Shown here piece after piece: positions 1 to 12,872 of a stretch of 64,000 nucleotides of DNA (positions are counted from its first letter, which is position 1; each line of letters begins with the position of its first letter). This DNA comes from Perca fluviatilis (taxonomy: Eukaryota; Chordata; Actinopteri; Perciformes; Percidae). Position numbers and translations under genes: made by a program. Below the pieces are notes generated by a model that searched no databases, had not been told where the DNA came from, and was given only the letters and a program-made list of their open reading frames with translations. The DNA is taken from the NCBI RefSeq assembly GCF_010015445.1, contig NC_053114.1:23170579-23234578 (forward strand). Direction: 5' to 3'.

Positions 1-1095
1 GAAGTTGAAGCAGTGAAATGCCACAGCGCACGCTGAGTGACGTCAACCAGGAGGCCCCGTGGGGATGAGGTGAGTCAGAGCCAGGGCCGCGGCCTCGCCA
101 GCTCTCCGCAGCCATGAGCGCGTCATCGCCAGTCTCACTGACACCCTCTCACATTTCTCTGCATCTGCTTCAATGTGCCTCTGCCTCCCTCCATCCCTCC
201 GCCTCCTCAAGAGGATCTCTTCACATCCATGGCATACGCCAGTCCTAGCTATGCCTGTCTGTTTTTGTCTCTCCACACTGTGGGGTGGGTACTCATCAAG
301 CATGACATGTTTTATATCTCATGATGGTGAAAGCTTTTTGTTTGTTTATAATGTAGTCGGAGAAGGATACGAAAAAAAGAGGTAACATACAAAACAGGTC
401 TGAAGGTTTGTCATTAGGTGAAAAAGCTTTTTCAGAGACCTTGACATTGTGAAAACGATTTTTTAGTATTGATATTGTACAAACAACAGCACAGTTTGGT
501 GGTGCAAGCGCAGTGAGTCACACCTTTCATCGACACTGGTAGTTAGACAAAGAACAGCACAACAGACCAACATCCTCTAATATCCTCCAGACCTAACCAT
601 ATTCAGGTTAAGAGAGCAAATGCCTCTGTATCTCAGCAGTGGAGGTTTATGCTGATAAGGTGCTCATAATGCAGAATATATTGTTAGTGATAGGTCAGAG
701 CTGGCCCATCTGAGCTGTGATGATTCACCCATCACTAGCAGAACAACACTTTACATATTTTTTGCGGAACCGCTCAGACACAAAATACCCCGTAAACCTT
801 CAGCGTTTAACCTACCCAGGGCCTCTCCTAACAGCCAGAACTTATTGGAAAAAAAAATAAAGAGGATAAATGGGTCCTCCAAAGAAGAATTACTGACTTT
901 CATTATCACAATCACTAACGTATCTAAGACTAACCAAAGACCATATTTAAACTCTTGCCACTCTGACATCAAAATGAGAGCCAATTTGTTTTTTGTTATT
1001 TTGTTTTTAAATAGTGGTAAATTAGTCTTAGACATGCCATCTTCAAATGGTTACTTTTATTTTTATTTTATTTAACTTGAACAGGTCTCAGGTCG
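1..1095. other. Unassigned sequence; CpG-bearing left edge
   Basis: The first 200 bases have more CG dinucleotides than most of the window and contain a donor-like gtgagt at about 70-75, so an exon or 5' UTR of a neighbouring gene could start left of the window. No reading frame with recognisable protein homology crosses it. The rest is AT-rich with no gene seen. Confidence 0.3.
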
Positions 1096-1096
1096 T

Positions 1097-1430
1097 AGTA
1101 AAGCTGAAACAATTAGTCGATTGACAGAAAATTCATTAGAAACTATTTAATCGCTTAATCGCTTTTTTATTTTGCAGAAATCTCAAACATACTCCAGCAT
1201 TTTTTAATTTGTGGATATGCTGCCTTGACTGTACAGTTATTGTCATATATTCTTCTAAATTAAACATATTGGGGTTTTGAACTGTTCGTCAGACAAAACA
1301 ACATATTTGAAGACGCCATCTTGGCCTCTGGGAACTTGTTATGGTCATTTCTTACAATTTTCTGACATTTTATAGACCAAATTATTATTGAGTAAAATAA
1401 CCAGCAGACTAATTGATAATGTATTTTTAA
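1097..1430. mobile_element. Old hAT-type MITE (AGAGCTGAAACAATTAGTCG family)
   Basis: Begins with an AGCTGAAACAATTAGTCGA-type end and continues through landmarks typical of this fish repeat: GGGGTTTTGAACTGTTCGTC, AGACAAAACAACATATTTGA and TTTTCTGACATTTTATAGAC. The right end is eroded. Other copies lie at 39503-39794 and, partially, at 50077-50215 and 53125-53270. It is non-coding. Confidence 0.7.
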
Positions 1431-4400
1431 ATGTAAATGTTCACAATAACCAAACCAACAAAACAAAATTTGTAGTGGCAGTAAGGGTAGAAATTCATTC
1501 AATAAGACCAATCTCATGTCCACCCTAGTTGGGACGCTTTCTTTACATCTAATAGTACAGAGCGGAACTGAAAAGAATATCAATACTACAACTCTGCTTT
1601 TTTCTATGAGAAAAAATAGACATGTTCGCTTTGCTAGAGGAGAACACACTCTGAAATGGACCAGAGATTTTAATCTTGGCAAAATCAACAACTGTCAGAA
1701 TCTGACTTACCAGTTTCTACACATGGCCAGCTCTTTTGATATGCAATTTAACAAGAGATATCAGTTGCTCTACACGGTAGCAGTGCTACGATGGCATGGC
1801 ACAGACAAGCCTCGTGTGGGGAGGATTGCAGTAGATTGAGGGGAGGAGTGGCAGTTATGGAGAAACAGACTTCATTTTTTTATTAACTTCCTTCCAATTG
1901 GTTGACGCCTGTCTGCAAGCTGCATGCAACGTGTTCAAGTTCCATTCATGCCAGGTAGAATATGCTCAGCTATGGGGAGCATGAGGGTGTCTGCTGGGGA
2001 GGGATGGTGGCGGCGACGCTGGTGGTGGGGGGTGCTGTTGGGTTGAGAGCGAGGTGGGGGAGTAGCTTGCCCGGAGAAAGAGGTCTGCACCACATACAAC
2101 ATTCAAGCGGACATCTGACGTCAGAGCATCAATAATTAAAGCATTTTATTCATAGCCTGGGAGAAAAAGAATCAATTGACAAATCACATATTCACTTTGA
2201 GTTACTTCAAACGGTGAGACAATTAAAATGCACAACATGTCTGTGTTGTGTGTGCGTGCGTGCGTGTGTGTGTGTGCGCGCGTGTGTATGTGTGTGTGAT
2301 GCCGTTTTCACATTTTTCTATTTATAGCTTCCATGTTATTTAGGATGCACTCCACAACATATGGCAAAGGCAGACATAGAAATCGTGACTCACTTTTTTC
2401 CCTACTAGTCTGCCCTTGCCTTCTGATTGGTTTTAAGATGCATTCAGCCATCATATTTATCCCATCTATCATGCTTTGACATGGCAACTTCCTCATTTGT
2501 ATTTCTTGTATTGCTGTGCTTGAGTGTTGGTGTGGGTTTTGCGTCTGTGGCTCACTGACATGAACCCTGGTTTACTGCAGCTTAACTGTTCAGCTTTAGA
2601 TACCTGTGTTTTGTAAAGAATTGCACTTGTATACAGGTATTCATGAAACAAATAAAGTCAAACAACTTTCTGAAATAACTCTTAAATGAACTCATATTGT
2701 AAGGCTCAAATTAATAACATACATATATAAATAACTTTTATCAACTAAACTACTAATTAGAGGAAAGAATAACCATACATATTAAAAAAATGCTATACAC
2801 ACACTTAACAAATCCTTATATTTGGGTAAAAGCTATTAACATCAGCTCTTCATAAGGAACATGTTTCTCCTTGTGGCATTCTTTGTAATCTATTTGAGGT
2901 GTTTCACTAAATGCTTTATGATTTATTATTCCTTGTATCATTGTAGAGTGTAAATAAGTCTTAAGACACTTTAGTCCTGAACAAAACGTCTCAATCTCAG
3001 ATGGACAGATGGACTTGTTACAGGGAGAGTTGTAGCAAGCTTTACAAGTTTGACTAGCAATAGCATCTTTCAGCTTATTGTTTTGGTCTTACGGCCCATT
3101 GTCTTACTGTTTTGGTTCACTTTGACCGTTTAATCAATCATGTTTTCAGCAAAAAAGCTCAAATAACCCACTGCACACAAATTTGCATCTATCTGTGTCT
3201 TTGCATTGACAAGCAATTCACTTGAAACTTGGGCAGTGTGAACATACCTTTTTGATTGCTTATTCCATACAAAAAACAAAGTGGAAAAAAAACACATTAT
3301 AAAAAACAGACACTAAATGGACAAATAAGTTTCAGTGATGTCTTATTAGACTTTTCTAACAAGTGTAAAACCTGAACCATCAAACTAATATGAATGTTGA
3401 CTTCTTTAACTTGCCAAGCATGTCCTCTGTTTTCCCTCTTTGGCCTGCACGCTGGCCTGCCTATGACCTAACCTGACCTACGCTCTGTCATTGCCAGTTG
3501 CTGAATCCCGGCCTTTGCCCTTTGTACCTCCCAAGATACTTTTGGATGCTTTAAGAGCATGTTTTTATTATGGTCAGAATCTGATAGTAAGCTTTATTTT
3601 AAAGAGGACGATATCACTGTCACCTCCAAGCTGAGTCAAAGACAGAACAAGACTCAAACAGATGTCTGCAGAGTTAAAGACACTAATACAAAAACATGCC
3701 ATTGAGGTTATGCTTCCCCAAATCCTTAACACCTTCGGATAGAAAGAGCTGAGTGAAAGGTACTAAATGTACACAACCACCATGTCGACTCTATCAGGTC
3801 ATTAAATGGGATGTTATGAGAAATGTGTGTCCTCTGAACAGATTGTTTAATTTGTAAAACATACTGATATGTTCTCTGTCAACATTTAGATATGTTCATT
3901 AAAAATGTTTCCTAATTATGAAGATAAAAGACATAGTTTAGGTGGCATGATGTTTCTCTCAACATGTATTTCAAATTAGTAACAGTATATGAATATAATT
4001 ACTAAAAGACAACTAAATCACACTCCTGTCCTTCAATCTTTCAATTTTGTGCTCTTGACCAGTTCCTCAAAGCTCTGATTGTAGAATGTGGCAGCTTCCA
4101 TGTTGTGTTCACAAACAATCAATCATAATTTTGAGTTACGGTGTGTTCTAAAAGTTTGTTCAATCTAAGACTTCCTCAAGAACAACGTATATTCACAAAA
4201 TCTGGACAGTGAAATAAAGTCCAGGCTTTATCTATGACTCTGTGTAAGGCTGGCCATGCCACTCATGTCAATGTGCCATTCTCTGACTCATGGTGTTGCC
4301 TTCAGTTAGGGAGGGAAACTCAGGAGACAGAGAGAGACCAAGAGCTCTGATACTGAGAGTGGGATGAAGTGTTTTCTCCCCCTACTGACTGAAAAGCTGT

Positions 4401-4775
4401 CTGGTATTTTCAGTGGAAATTTTACACTAGATGCACATGTAAACACAGACCCACATTCATTCATTAATTTATTCATCCATTTATCCATTCATACATTCAT
4501 TCATATTTACCATTATTGTATTGAAGCTTTGTTTTAAGATTTCTTTAAACCTCAAAGGTCAAAGGAAGATTTTTGTGTTTTGTAATTTTATCGGACAACA
4601 GAACCCTGAAAATATATATTTTTACATACATACATAGTTTTTTAATGTTATCATATTCTTTTGTTAATTTGAGAATATCTTGGCAATAATGCACAACTTG
4701 CTGTGTCAGTATATTACTGTACAGCAGCTGAGTATAAAGTATTATAAACTAACTAAATCAGGACACCTACTGTAT
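1431..4775. other. No gene seen; simple repeats only
   Basis: AT-rich DNA. It contains a GT/GC microsatellite at 2243-2298 and a degenerate ATTC-type repeat at about 4450-4505. The purine-rich stretch near 1980-2080 (gtggtggggg) is low complexity. The ORFs are short and resemble nothing known. Confidence 0.5.
2243..2298. repeat. GT/GC dinucleotide microsatellite
   Basis: Alternating tg/cg/tg dinucleotides with gcgcgcg interruptions, a purine-pyrimidine tract able to adopt Z-DNA. Confidence 0.9.
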
Positions 4776-4930
4776 AGTTTGTTTATTTATTTAAGAAGAA
4801 ATGCACATGAATTAACATTAGTGCTTGAGTCCAACATGTAAATGTGCCAGATTTAGCCATACAGGCTAATTTTCATCTGCTGTCCCTGGCAGATAAGTTT
4901 ACCATTGTACTTGTAATTTGGCCCTTGAAT
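4776..4930. repeat. Dispersed fish repeat, copy 1 (ends near gtccctggcaga)
   Basis: Contains ttatttatttaagaagaaat, gtgccagatttagccatac and tgctgtccctggcagataag. It shares layout with 9280-9420 (tttatttatttgaaacaggg ... tagtccctgggcaggt), which indicates a dispersed family. The class is unknown to me. Confidence 0.55.
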
Positions 4931-6864
4931 AAAAGATGGGCTGTTTTCAAATATTTATAAACGTGGCTAGGTTAGTTTCATCAATGAGTTAATAGCATTA
5001 ACATTGTTACATGGCTTCCAGCTGTTTAATATACTGTACATTGCACAATAATTTAGAATAGTAGTTTAACTAGCAACTGAAACGGTGAGTAATGTCCCGA
5101 TATACAATTTTAAGAACACAGACAAACAGTCACACATAGAATTATTGTATATTTTTTCTCAATAAATAAATAAATTAATAACATTTGAAAAGTTAGCTGC
5201 ATGAAAGCCTAATTTTCCAGGAGTCTTATCTGACCTGAACCCAGTATTTAATTTGAATCATTTCAAATCCTTAAATTAATCTATTTAGGTCTGGCTTTAA
5301 ACATTTGTGAGTAGAAAAAGTTACAACAGGTGTAGCCTTTTGAATTTAAAATGTATTGTACATCATTCAAAACACAAATGACAAATTAAATTTAAATTTG
5401 ATTATTATTAATATTGGCAGTCCTAGACTTCCATACTGATCACCAAAATGTGGTTTCAGTATAGTTTCAATATATTTATTAAAATGTATTTTTTTTAATG
5501 AAATTCTCCTTTTTTTAGTACATGATGCAATAAATGGTTTCAGAAAACACAAAGAGTGAAGAAGAGTGAACAATGATTCATAGTTATTATAGTTGCTTTG
5601 AAATCTGAAGCATATGTTTACTGTATTAAATGATCAGTTGAAATCTCACACACTATAAATCAAAATACTGCATTCTACTACTACATAAAAAACACAAAAC
5701 ATTTCCATTTTTTATTTCTTTATTCCAGAGTTTTTGGCTTCAGAAAATTTAAATTAACTACATGAAGTGCTTTAAAGACAAATAAAAAATGGAGGTGGTC
5801 CCTTTAGGAGGCAGGACTTTAATGTATCAAAATTTTACAGCTTAATTGAGCAATAAAAACATGAAAACTCAGGAGAAATTCCTAATGGGTCCCAAGAGTT
5901 TATCACATTCAATTTAATTTTAACTATAAAACTGCATAATGAAGCATTTATGAAGAACCCCACTGATTTATCATCACTTTTATAATAGTGATACTTATAC
6001 TAATTTTCATTTTATGGTTAATACAACTTCCAGCTTGCTTATACCTTCTGTCTGTGGCAATGGGTATCATTTTATTGTTTAATACTGGGGCAGGAATATA
6101 AATGTTTTTCTACAAATCATTTTTGTTAATTCACCAAAAAAGGGCCAAACTTATCAAATGACAAAGGTTTTGCACAAACAGCCATAAAAGCAAATAAATG
6201 AATAAAAATATTTGGACAAAATTATGATTTAAATCTTAACTAACTGATCACACATTGAGTAAATCTGAGGTAAACACTTGATGCTTTCAGTATTTGAAAG
6301 TTTTCAATACTTTGTGCAACAGACACATTTCAGATGGCACCCAAAAAGTAGAGTTGTTTAATATGCAGCCCTATCTATCTGTAATAGTGTCTTTTATCTA
6401 TTGACTTTGTCTTGCCCTAATTTTACATAAATGTATTCTCTGTGACGCAATTTGTAACAGTTCTTTTGAAAAGTGCTAAAGATGTTTCTTTCCACACCTT
6501 TTCCCAAATATATTTTTTAATGTTTCACACATATTTGAAAGTGAATACTTTTTTAGGCATGTAGAATTGCACAGTTCCATGAGAGCTCAGAGATTTGGAT
6601 GTGAGTGAAAAACCAGGAGACAACATGATAATCCCAGTAACTACTTTCACCTACTGTGAGGATATTACATATGTTACAGACAAGAATATATCTGAAATCC
6701 TTCCATGTCTAATGCAACTCAAAATATATCCAGATTTGAAGTGTTTCTATAAAGTTTACGAACATCCTTTCAGTCGCTGCATACTAGTACATGTGCAAAC
6801 ATTTTAGCTCGTCAGCAGGTGTGAATATGCATTTTTCTGGTATTAGAAAAAAGTGCTCATCTGA

Positions 6865-6903
<39 letters not shown>

Positions 6904-8780
6904 ATTGTCTGCCCATGTGCACATGGGTGCATCAGTGTGTGTATGTTATGTGTTTGTATTTTGATTCTAACATGAAAAGGCACTTCCACACCCATATATT
7001 ACCTTCTAAAAATAAAGTCATGACGTCAAACAACAGTTATTTCAGTTGGTCAGCTAGCGTTCCCCCCTCCCCTTCTCAAAATGCACTCAATAACAAACAA
7101 CAACTTTCAGGCTTAAAAAGAATGTTTCTTGGTACGGTAAACAAGCAACACACAGGATAAATATGTGATATTGTATCTTTTATTAATGATCCTATAATGC
7201 AACCAATTACTGTTATCTTCCTAAACCAATAAAAGCAAGATCAATTCCAGAAAACATTTCAAATATTTCCTTTTTTATTCTTTTTCGAACAGCATATCTG
7301 CATCCTTTCTGTGGTCATTGTGATATGTTGTTGATGTACATATTAAAAGCAAACATTATGTCCCACTGATAAAAAAAAGATGGATATGTTACTAAGAGGC
7401 TGAAGTGTAGAAACAAGTTTAGGATTGTTGCCTTGATAAGTATTCACATCACATATAACTCTCAGTGAGGCTTAGATATGAGTCATAGTCTAGAATGGAA
7501 GGAGGGCACATTAACAGACAGACTTTTTATTACTACTCAGCCGAAAACAAATATCTTCAACGACTGAATAAATGACTGTGGAACAATAATTAGGAACTGA
7601 CTAATTAAAGAAATATTAGGGTGCTTATATACATAAAGTATATACTATACAATGTTGAATTAAACACTATACTGCACAGATTATGTTTTTTTCATAAAGT
7701 ATATGGTTGCAGTATATGGCTGGACCGTGTATGGTCAATGTGCTTAATTTTGGCCAAATTGTTACAGGGATAGTCAGCGGTGGTGTCTACTGTATAATGT
7801 GAATATAGATATTAAATGTTCATCTGTAGTGGTCACAGTAATATTTGTTTGTTGTGTACTGTAGTAGCACATCACATGATATGGTAAAGATAAGTTTGAG
7901 ACGAATAAGTGAGGACTGCTTTTTAACTATATATTATGTATTTTACTATATATATGTAGAAAGGTAACTGCACAATGTGTCTTTGTTGACAGACATTTCA
8001 TGACACATTGTCATGTGTAGGAGGCAGCACAATCGCAGTGGTATGAAAATGTTTGGAAAGGCCACAGGAAGTTTATTCAACATTTCTCATCCAACTTTCC
8101 ATCCATTACTTTTTGACTGACTCAAACGTGTGTCTACACCTCATCATCTCTGCTGTCCAGTTCCTCTGAGGATTGTCTTTGATTACTTCAAATCTACCTT
8201 AAGAGTGAGGAGGTGATCCTCAGCCTTTGGACCTGATGCCACTCTTGGTCTGCTGTTCCATTTTCTGTCATACCTTCAATCTTGTAAGCAACATCCAGTG
8301 TGATCATGAGGACTTTAAGGTGGAAGCAGTAAACCTTGAATATTTTAACTCTCTTTCATTTCTTTCTGTCTTAATTTTATTGTTAAGCGCTTTGCAACAC
8401 AGTTAAGAAACTATAAATGATAAGCCACATTTTGGTCTTCTCTGTCATTTGGTTCCACAGGTCAGCAGATTTTACTGGTTGTTACCATGAAAACATGGCT
8501 TTGAGCTCTAAGTTAGCCTGGGGAGGCTAACTTTTTAGACTTGAAGCAACAAGGCCATCTTAATTTTTGGGAAACTGTCTAACTTGCATCAGAATTATCT
8601 AAGAGGAAATTTAAGACTGGCCTTACAAAAAACACTACAAAAACTTGGAAAAACATTTCAAATTCCAGTGCGTTAAATCAATGAAGCCATCTCTTCTATC
8701 ATTGAATGCAAAGAATTTTTAGAAAGAACTCTAATAACATTTTCACCAGTGCCAATCTTCTATTTTAGTTATGTAGTTAT
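4931..8780. other. No gene seen; AT-rich intergenic DNA with CA microsatellite
   Basis: Very AT-rich. The longest ORFs (70-81 aa at 6595 and 6915) show no recognisable domain. A CA tract lies at 6865-6900. The segment at 8330-8410 (attttattgttaagcgcttt) faintly resembles a LINE 3' tail, but not enough to call. Confidence 0.5.
6865..6900. repeat. CA dinucleotide microsatellite
   Basis: Uninterrupted CA repeat of about 18 units. Confidence 0.95.
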
Positions 8781-8789
8781 TTAATCAAT

Positions 8790-8998
8790 GAAATGAATAC
8801 TTCACCCTCAAGATACTCATCTGTATATCAGTTATTCACTCTGTATTGCCTTGAATTCTTGAAGGAAAATGTATTTTTCTCGCATTCCTTCACAGTGAAT
8901 GAAGAATCCAAAAACCAAAAAAACACATTTTTCTTCAAGACAAAGTACTGGATGAGTAATTGGTATAACAATTGTCATTTTGAGGGTGAAGTATTCCT
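8790..8998. mobile_element. MITE with GAATACTTCACCCTCAA inverted ends
   Basis: Left end GAATACTTCACCCTCAA (8804 on) and right end TTTGAGGGTGAAGTATTC (8978-8996) are inverted copies. The element is flanked by a direct repeat TTAATCAAT at 8781-8789 and 8999-9007. Non-coding, about 210 bp. The 69-aa ORF at 8793 is the element itself and not a gene. Confidence 0.75.
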
Positions 8999-9064
8999 TT
9001 AATCAATTAAGAGAAAATGAATCAGCAAATATTTTGTAATTTAATTCATATTATATAATTTTAT

Positions 9065-10006
9065 TAGTGCTGTCAAACGATTAAAATATTTAATCGCGAT
9101 TAATCGCATTAATGTCATAATTAACTCACGATTAATCGCAATTAATTGCACATTTTTATCTATTTTAAATGTCCCTTGACTTCTTTTTGTCCCATTATAT
9201 TTTCTCATTTTAATGCTCTTATCAACATGGAAAAGTGGATTGGCTTGCTTTGTGCAAATTATTTTTTTTATTGAAATGGAAATGGAATGGAAATTTATTT
9301 ATTTGAAACAGGGACAATGCACAAATAAACATTAAACTTGTTAAACAAGAGAATATGTCTTGGGCCAGGTTATAGCAACAATTGTTAATTTCCACCTGTA
9401 GTCCCTGGGCAGGTAAACAAAAAGGTAAAACCAGGTAAAACAACATTGGCATATATATACGTAGTGTTCAATTTCACACTAAGATTCACACTTGGAGCTA
9501 ATAATCTGTCACACAATGTAACACTGTTACCTCCATTTTCCATTGCAGATAGTACTGCCTCATGCCTGAGGCGAGCGTGGCTGGTCGTCATAGCGACTGC
9601 TGTGGGTGTACCTTGGTAGCGTTGCATTTCCCCATAGACAGTTTCCCCGACTCATTTCCTGGTTGTCCTTCTCCATAAACTCAAGGAGAGGGGTAACTTT
9701 TCCTGCTCCAGGTTTCCAACCGTGGTTAGAAAGAACAGGGGAGACTCTAGGGTTCTCTCACTCACTATGACTCTAGAGTCACTACTCGCTCCGAAGATAA
9801 TCGCCGTGACGAGCCTACTAGCTACGCGGCTCACAAGCCCAAACAAGTGTGTGCGGCCGCGGCGTGTGTCTGTTTTGTTTCCGGTCTGCGAAATACCCGC
9901 CCTTCAATCACTATTATTGGCCAGGCGTCCAAGGTAACGTAACCCCATTTGTTCAGGTCCTATCTTGTGTTAACGCCGTTAATAACGCGTTAAACTGACA
10001 GCCCTA
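9065..10006. mobile_element. hAT-superfamily element, non-autonomous
   Basis: Starts TAGTGCTGTCAAACGATTAA and ends TTAAACTGACAGCCCTA, imperfect terminal inverted repeats of TAGGGCTGTCA type. It is flanked by a perfect 8-bp target duplication AATTTTAT at 9057-9064 and 10007-10014, the hAT signature. Just inside the left end are repeated AATCGCGATTAATCGC motifs. The 942-bp element carries no transposase ORF. The inside contains another dispersed repeat at about 9280-9430 and a CpG-richer segment at 9780-9960. Confidence 0.92.
9280..9430. repeat. Dispersed fish repeat, copy 2, inside the hAT element
   Basis: Contains tttatttatttgaaacaggg, gggccaggttatagcaac and gtagtccctgggcaggt, parallel to the copy at 4776-4930. 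Its position within a duplication-flanked hAT element means the element captured it, or it inserted later. Confidence 0.55.
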
Positions 10007-10024
10007 AATTTTATATATTCCACA

Positions 10025-10445
10025 CCTACCTGCTTTGGAAGACATCTTGACCTCCTGCTGCCTCCAGAAAACAGCAAATATACTGAAAGACTCTGCCCAC
10101 CATCTCTTTGACCTTCTGCCCTCAGGCAGATGATACAGAACACTTAAAACATGCACCACTAGATTGTTGAACAGTTTCTACCCAAAGGCCATCACTACAC
10201 TGAACACTACCATGAAATCATCCAGCTAACTGGGATTGTGCAATAAATTGTATCTATTTATGTTTACAGAATATGTTGGCCGTGTACCTGCTGATAGTGT
10301 GAGTGTTGGTGTATGCGTGGAAGTGGAATGTACAAATGTTATTTATATATATTTTTACTTTATTTATTGCTTGAGAGCCATCCTCACTTGGTGCGATGGA
10401 ATTTCATTGTATTCTCTTACAATGACAATCAAAGAAATCTGAATC
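10025..10445 (+). pseudogene. LINE 3' end, L2/CR1-like (C-terminal ORF remnant and 3' tail)
   Basis: Translation around 10110-10200 gives fragments such as FDLLPSGR and NSFYPKA, typical of the extreme C-terminus of fish L2/CR1-like ORF2 proteins. It is followed by a 3' UTR and the tail phrase ggaatttcattgtattctct tacaatgacaatcaaa, which resembles these LINEs' 3' ends. It is 5'-truncated, as usual for LINE copies, and contains no reverse transcriptase. Confidence 0.7.
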
Positions 10446-10591
10446 AATTAACCATTTTCAAAATCACTTTGAGTTATTTTGCTTTAAAGGGACTTTCTCC
10501 AGACACTCAGTACCTTTAGTTCACCCCCGACTAGTGAACTGCCCTATGAACTACTCTTTTGGTCTATTTTGTTTCTACCCTCCCCCCCAGC
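10446..10591. other. Unassigned spacer
   Basis: Short spacer between the LINE tail and the next element, with no features. Confidence 0.4.
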
Positions 10592-10748
10592 CAGGGGCGT
10601 AGCACTAAATGTTGGGCCCCGTAGAAAGGCATTCTCCATAGGCCCCTCCCCACATCCACAGCTATTTGTTCTAGCATCTTTTTGGGCCCTCCTCACATGA
10701 GGGCCCTGGGTACTCAGTCCCCTTTCCACCCCTTGTACGACACCCCTG
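10592..10748. mobile_element. Small hAT-like MITE (CAGGGGCGTAGCAC ... CGACACCCCTG)
   Basis: Ends CAGGGGCGTAG and, inverted, CAGGGGTGTCG. The flanking 8-mers are cccccagc (10584-10591) and cccccaga (10749-10756), a 7/8 match consistent with a decayed hAT duplication. The 157-bp interior has GGGCCC motifs and no coding capacity. Confidence 0.7.
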
Positions 10749-12371
10749 CCCCCAGATATATAGTTTAGAGAATATTATAGATCCAAGACAAAACTGACAG
10801 AAGTCGCAATTACAAATCCCTCTGCTACTACTAGCACCATGGACAGCGCAATGGATTTATCAACACACAGCATAGTTAGGCTACTGATATTGCAGAGAAA
10901 TGGTCAGGGCCATAGATTCTAACTTGCACAAACCTTAGTCAGATAAAGGATCAATAAGACAGGGAGACTAGACTAACACATTCAACTAAACAACCCCTCT
11001 GCCCTTGCACTCTCTAAAAGGCGATGGATAGTGGGGATGCAGGTTAACAAGGGGGGTGCTTTTTGGTCATATTGTTAACAAGGGTAATAGCATCCCCCCT
11101 CATCCCCCTCAAATCTCCTGCTCAGAACAGGTATTCTAAAACTGTAAAACGATACTGACCCTCAACACTTAGCGTTTTGACAGTTACAAGACAAAGCCTG
11201 TAAATGCTTCAAATTCCATGGAGGGAGTCCAAGTGACAGCACTTCAGATATTTTGAGGATGAGGAACTGTTTTGTTTTGAAGAACAAAGCAAGAGCTCTG
11301 CTCCTTTTTAATTCCTCTTTGGTTAAGTCTGCTGGATTTTGATGCCACAGAAAAATGTAAATATTGAAACTTGTCAGGAACTGCTGTGGGAGCAGGAGTC
11401 AAAGCCAGCTAGCAAATGGCAGTTTACATATTTTAGCTGTGAGAAACATATTTCTGAATGAGTCTCACATAAATATCTCACAACAGCATCATCAGTTGAG
11501 TATTTAACCGACTTCAATAAAGCAGTAAGTTCAGTAAGTCTTGTTAACTTCTTCCGATAACTTCTTTCACAAGCAAGCCGGAACGAATAGCAGATATGCG
11601 CACACCCCTCCTCTTACTGTATGCTTGTCCTATAACTTCAAAACATCCTGGTGTACCCTCAACAATTTCTGACCTGTAAGACCTGGAGAATTAGTTCCTG
11701 CTCAGATTCATTACCATAAGTCCTTTGGGATTGCTGCTCTTATTGCTTCTGTGCTGTTTTTTTTCAGCTATTCCTAATTTTCTGCAGCTTTTTCTGCAGC
11801 AAAGCCAGTATACAATAGGTGGACTTTACATTTACATTAGCAGCTTCATGAAAATCCATACTGTGTGTCCGTGTTGAACAAAGCTGACAGCAAAGATGCA
11901 CAAACAAGCAGTTAAAGGAATGATTTATAAATGTGTGATGCTAATCCACATTTGTTTATGTTCTATAATTCTACAATTAATCTAATCTTTACATTTTCTT
12001 TCTTTATACAAAAAATAATTCACAAGGTTACAAACATTAAAAACACTGTTAAGATTTTAAAAAGCAATTTAAACACAATACTTTTAAGAGGCTGTGTAAT
12101 GATGACTAACAATCACGCAGTTTTCTGAATGAAATTAAACTAATAAATGAAGATGGGGTTTATGAAATATAATATGAGCAGCTGCAGAAACAGACCAATA
12201 GTGAGTGCACTGACACCTTTAAAGGACCATCTCATTGCAAAGAGCCCTTTGGATGGAAGTTGCAGCAGAATAATTACATACGCTGTACATCTGCTGTCTG
12301 CCTGAACTGACTGGTAGTCTATGTTACAATAATTGATGAGAGAACGTCATATATTGAGATAAGGAAGGCTG
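10749..12371. other. No gene seen
   Basis: Intergenic DNA. A short imperfect inverted arrangement of ggggg/ccccc around 11035-11107 (ggggatgc ... gcatcccccc) may be a remnant of a small DNA element. The 65-aa ORF at 11931 has no recognisable features. Confidence 0.4.
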
Positions 12372-12375
12372 GTTT

Positions 12376-12872
12376 TGCTCATATTATGCTCATTTTCAGG
12401 TTCATAAAATTTTATTTAGAGGTTATATCAGAATAGGTTTACATGGTTTAATTTTCAAAAAACACCATATTATTGTACTGCACATTGCTGCAGCTCCTCT
12501 TTTCACCCTGTGTGTTGAGCTCTCTGTTTTAGCTACAGAGTGAGGCATCTCACTTCTGTTACATCTTTGTTGGGAGTCGCACATGCGCAGTAGCTAGGTA
12601 AGTACTACTACCCAGTCAGAAGCAGAGTATGAGGGTGTGCCACACTAGCAGCTAGGCGAGCATTATAACAAGTGTTACAAAGTGACTGGACTGGACTACA
12701 ATAGAGCTGTTTGGAGCAGTTTGTGAACAGTGTTTTCTCTGGAAGATGGTAAGGCCCTTTGGGGTGGACTTTGGGCTTTTTCACTTTGCAAACCTATAAC
12801 ATGCAGAAAAAAAGATATATAACACACTAAAGAAAAGGGAAAAAGCCAAAAAGCATAATATGAGCACTTTAA
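12376..12872. mobile_element. TTAA-type MITE (GCTCATATTATGC ends)
   Basis: Left end GCTCATATTATGCTCATTTT and right end AAGCATAATATGAGCACTTTAA are inverted copies of each other. The right end carries TTAA; the left TTAA is eroded. The internal landmarks TCGCACATGCGCAGTAGCTA and GTTTGGAGCAGTTTGTGAAC match a widespread fish MITE as I recall it. Non-autonomous, probably moved by a TTAA-specific transposase (piggyBac or Kolobok class). Confidence 0.8.

Noticed and set aside
1260..1691. 143-aa minus-strand ORF
   Set aside because: Its first third is MITE sequence and the rest is low-information hydrophobic translation.
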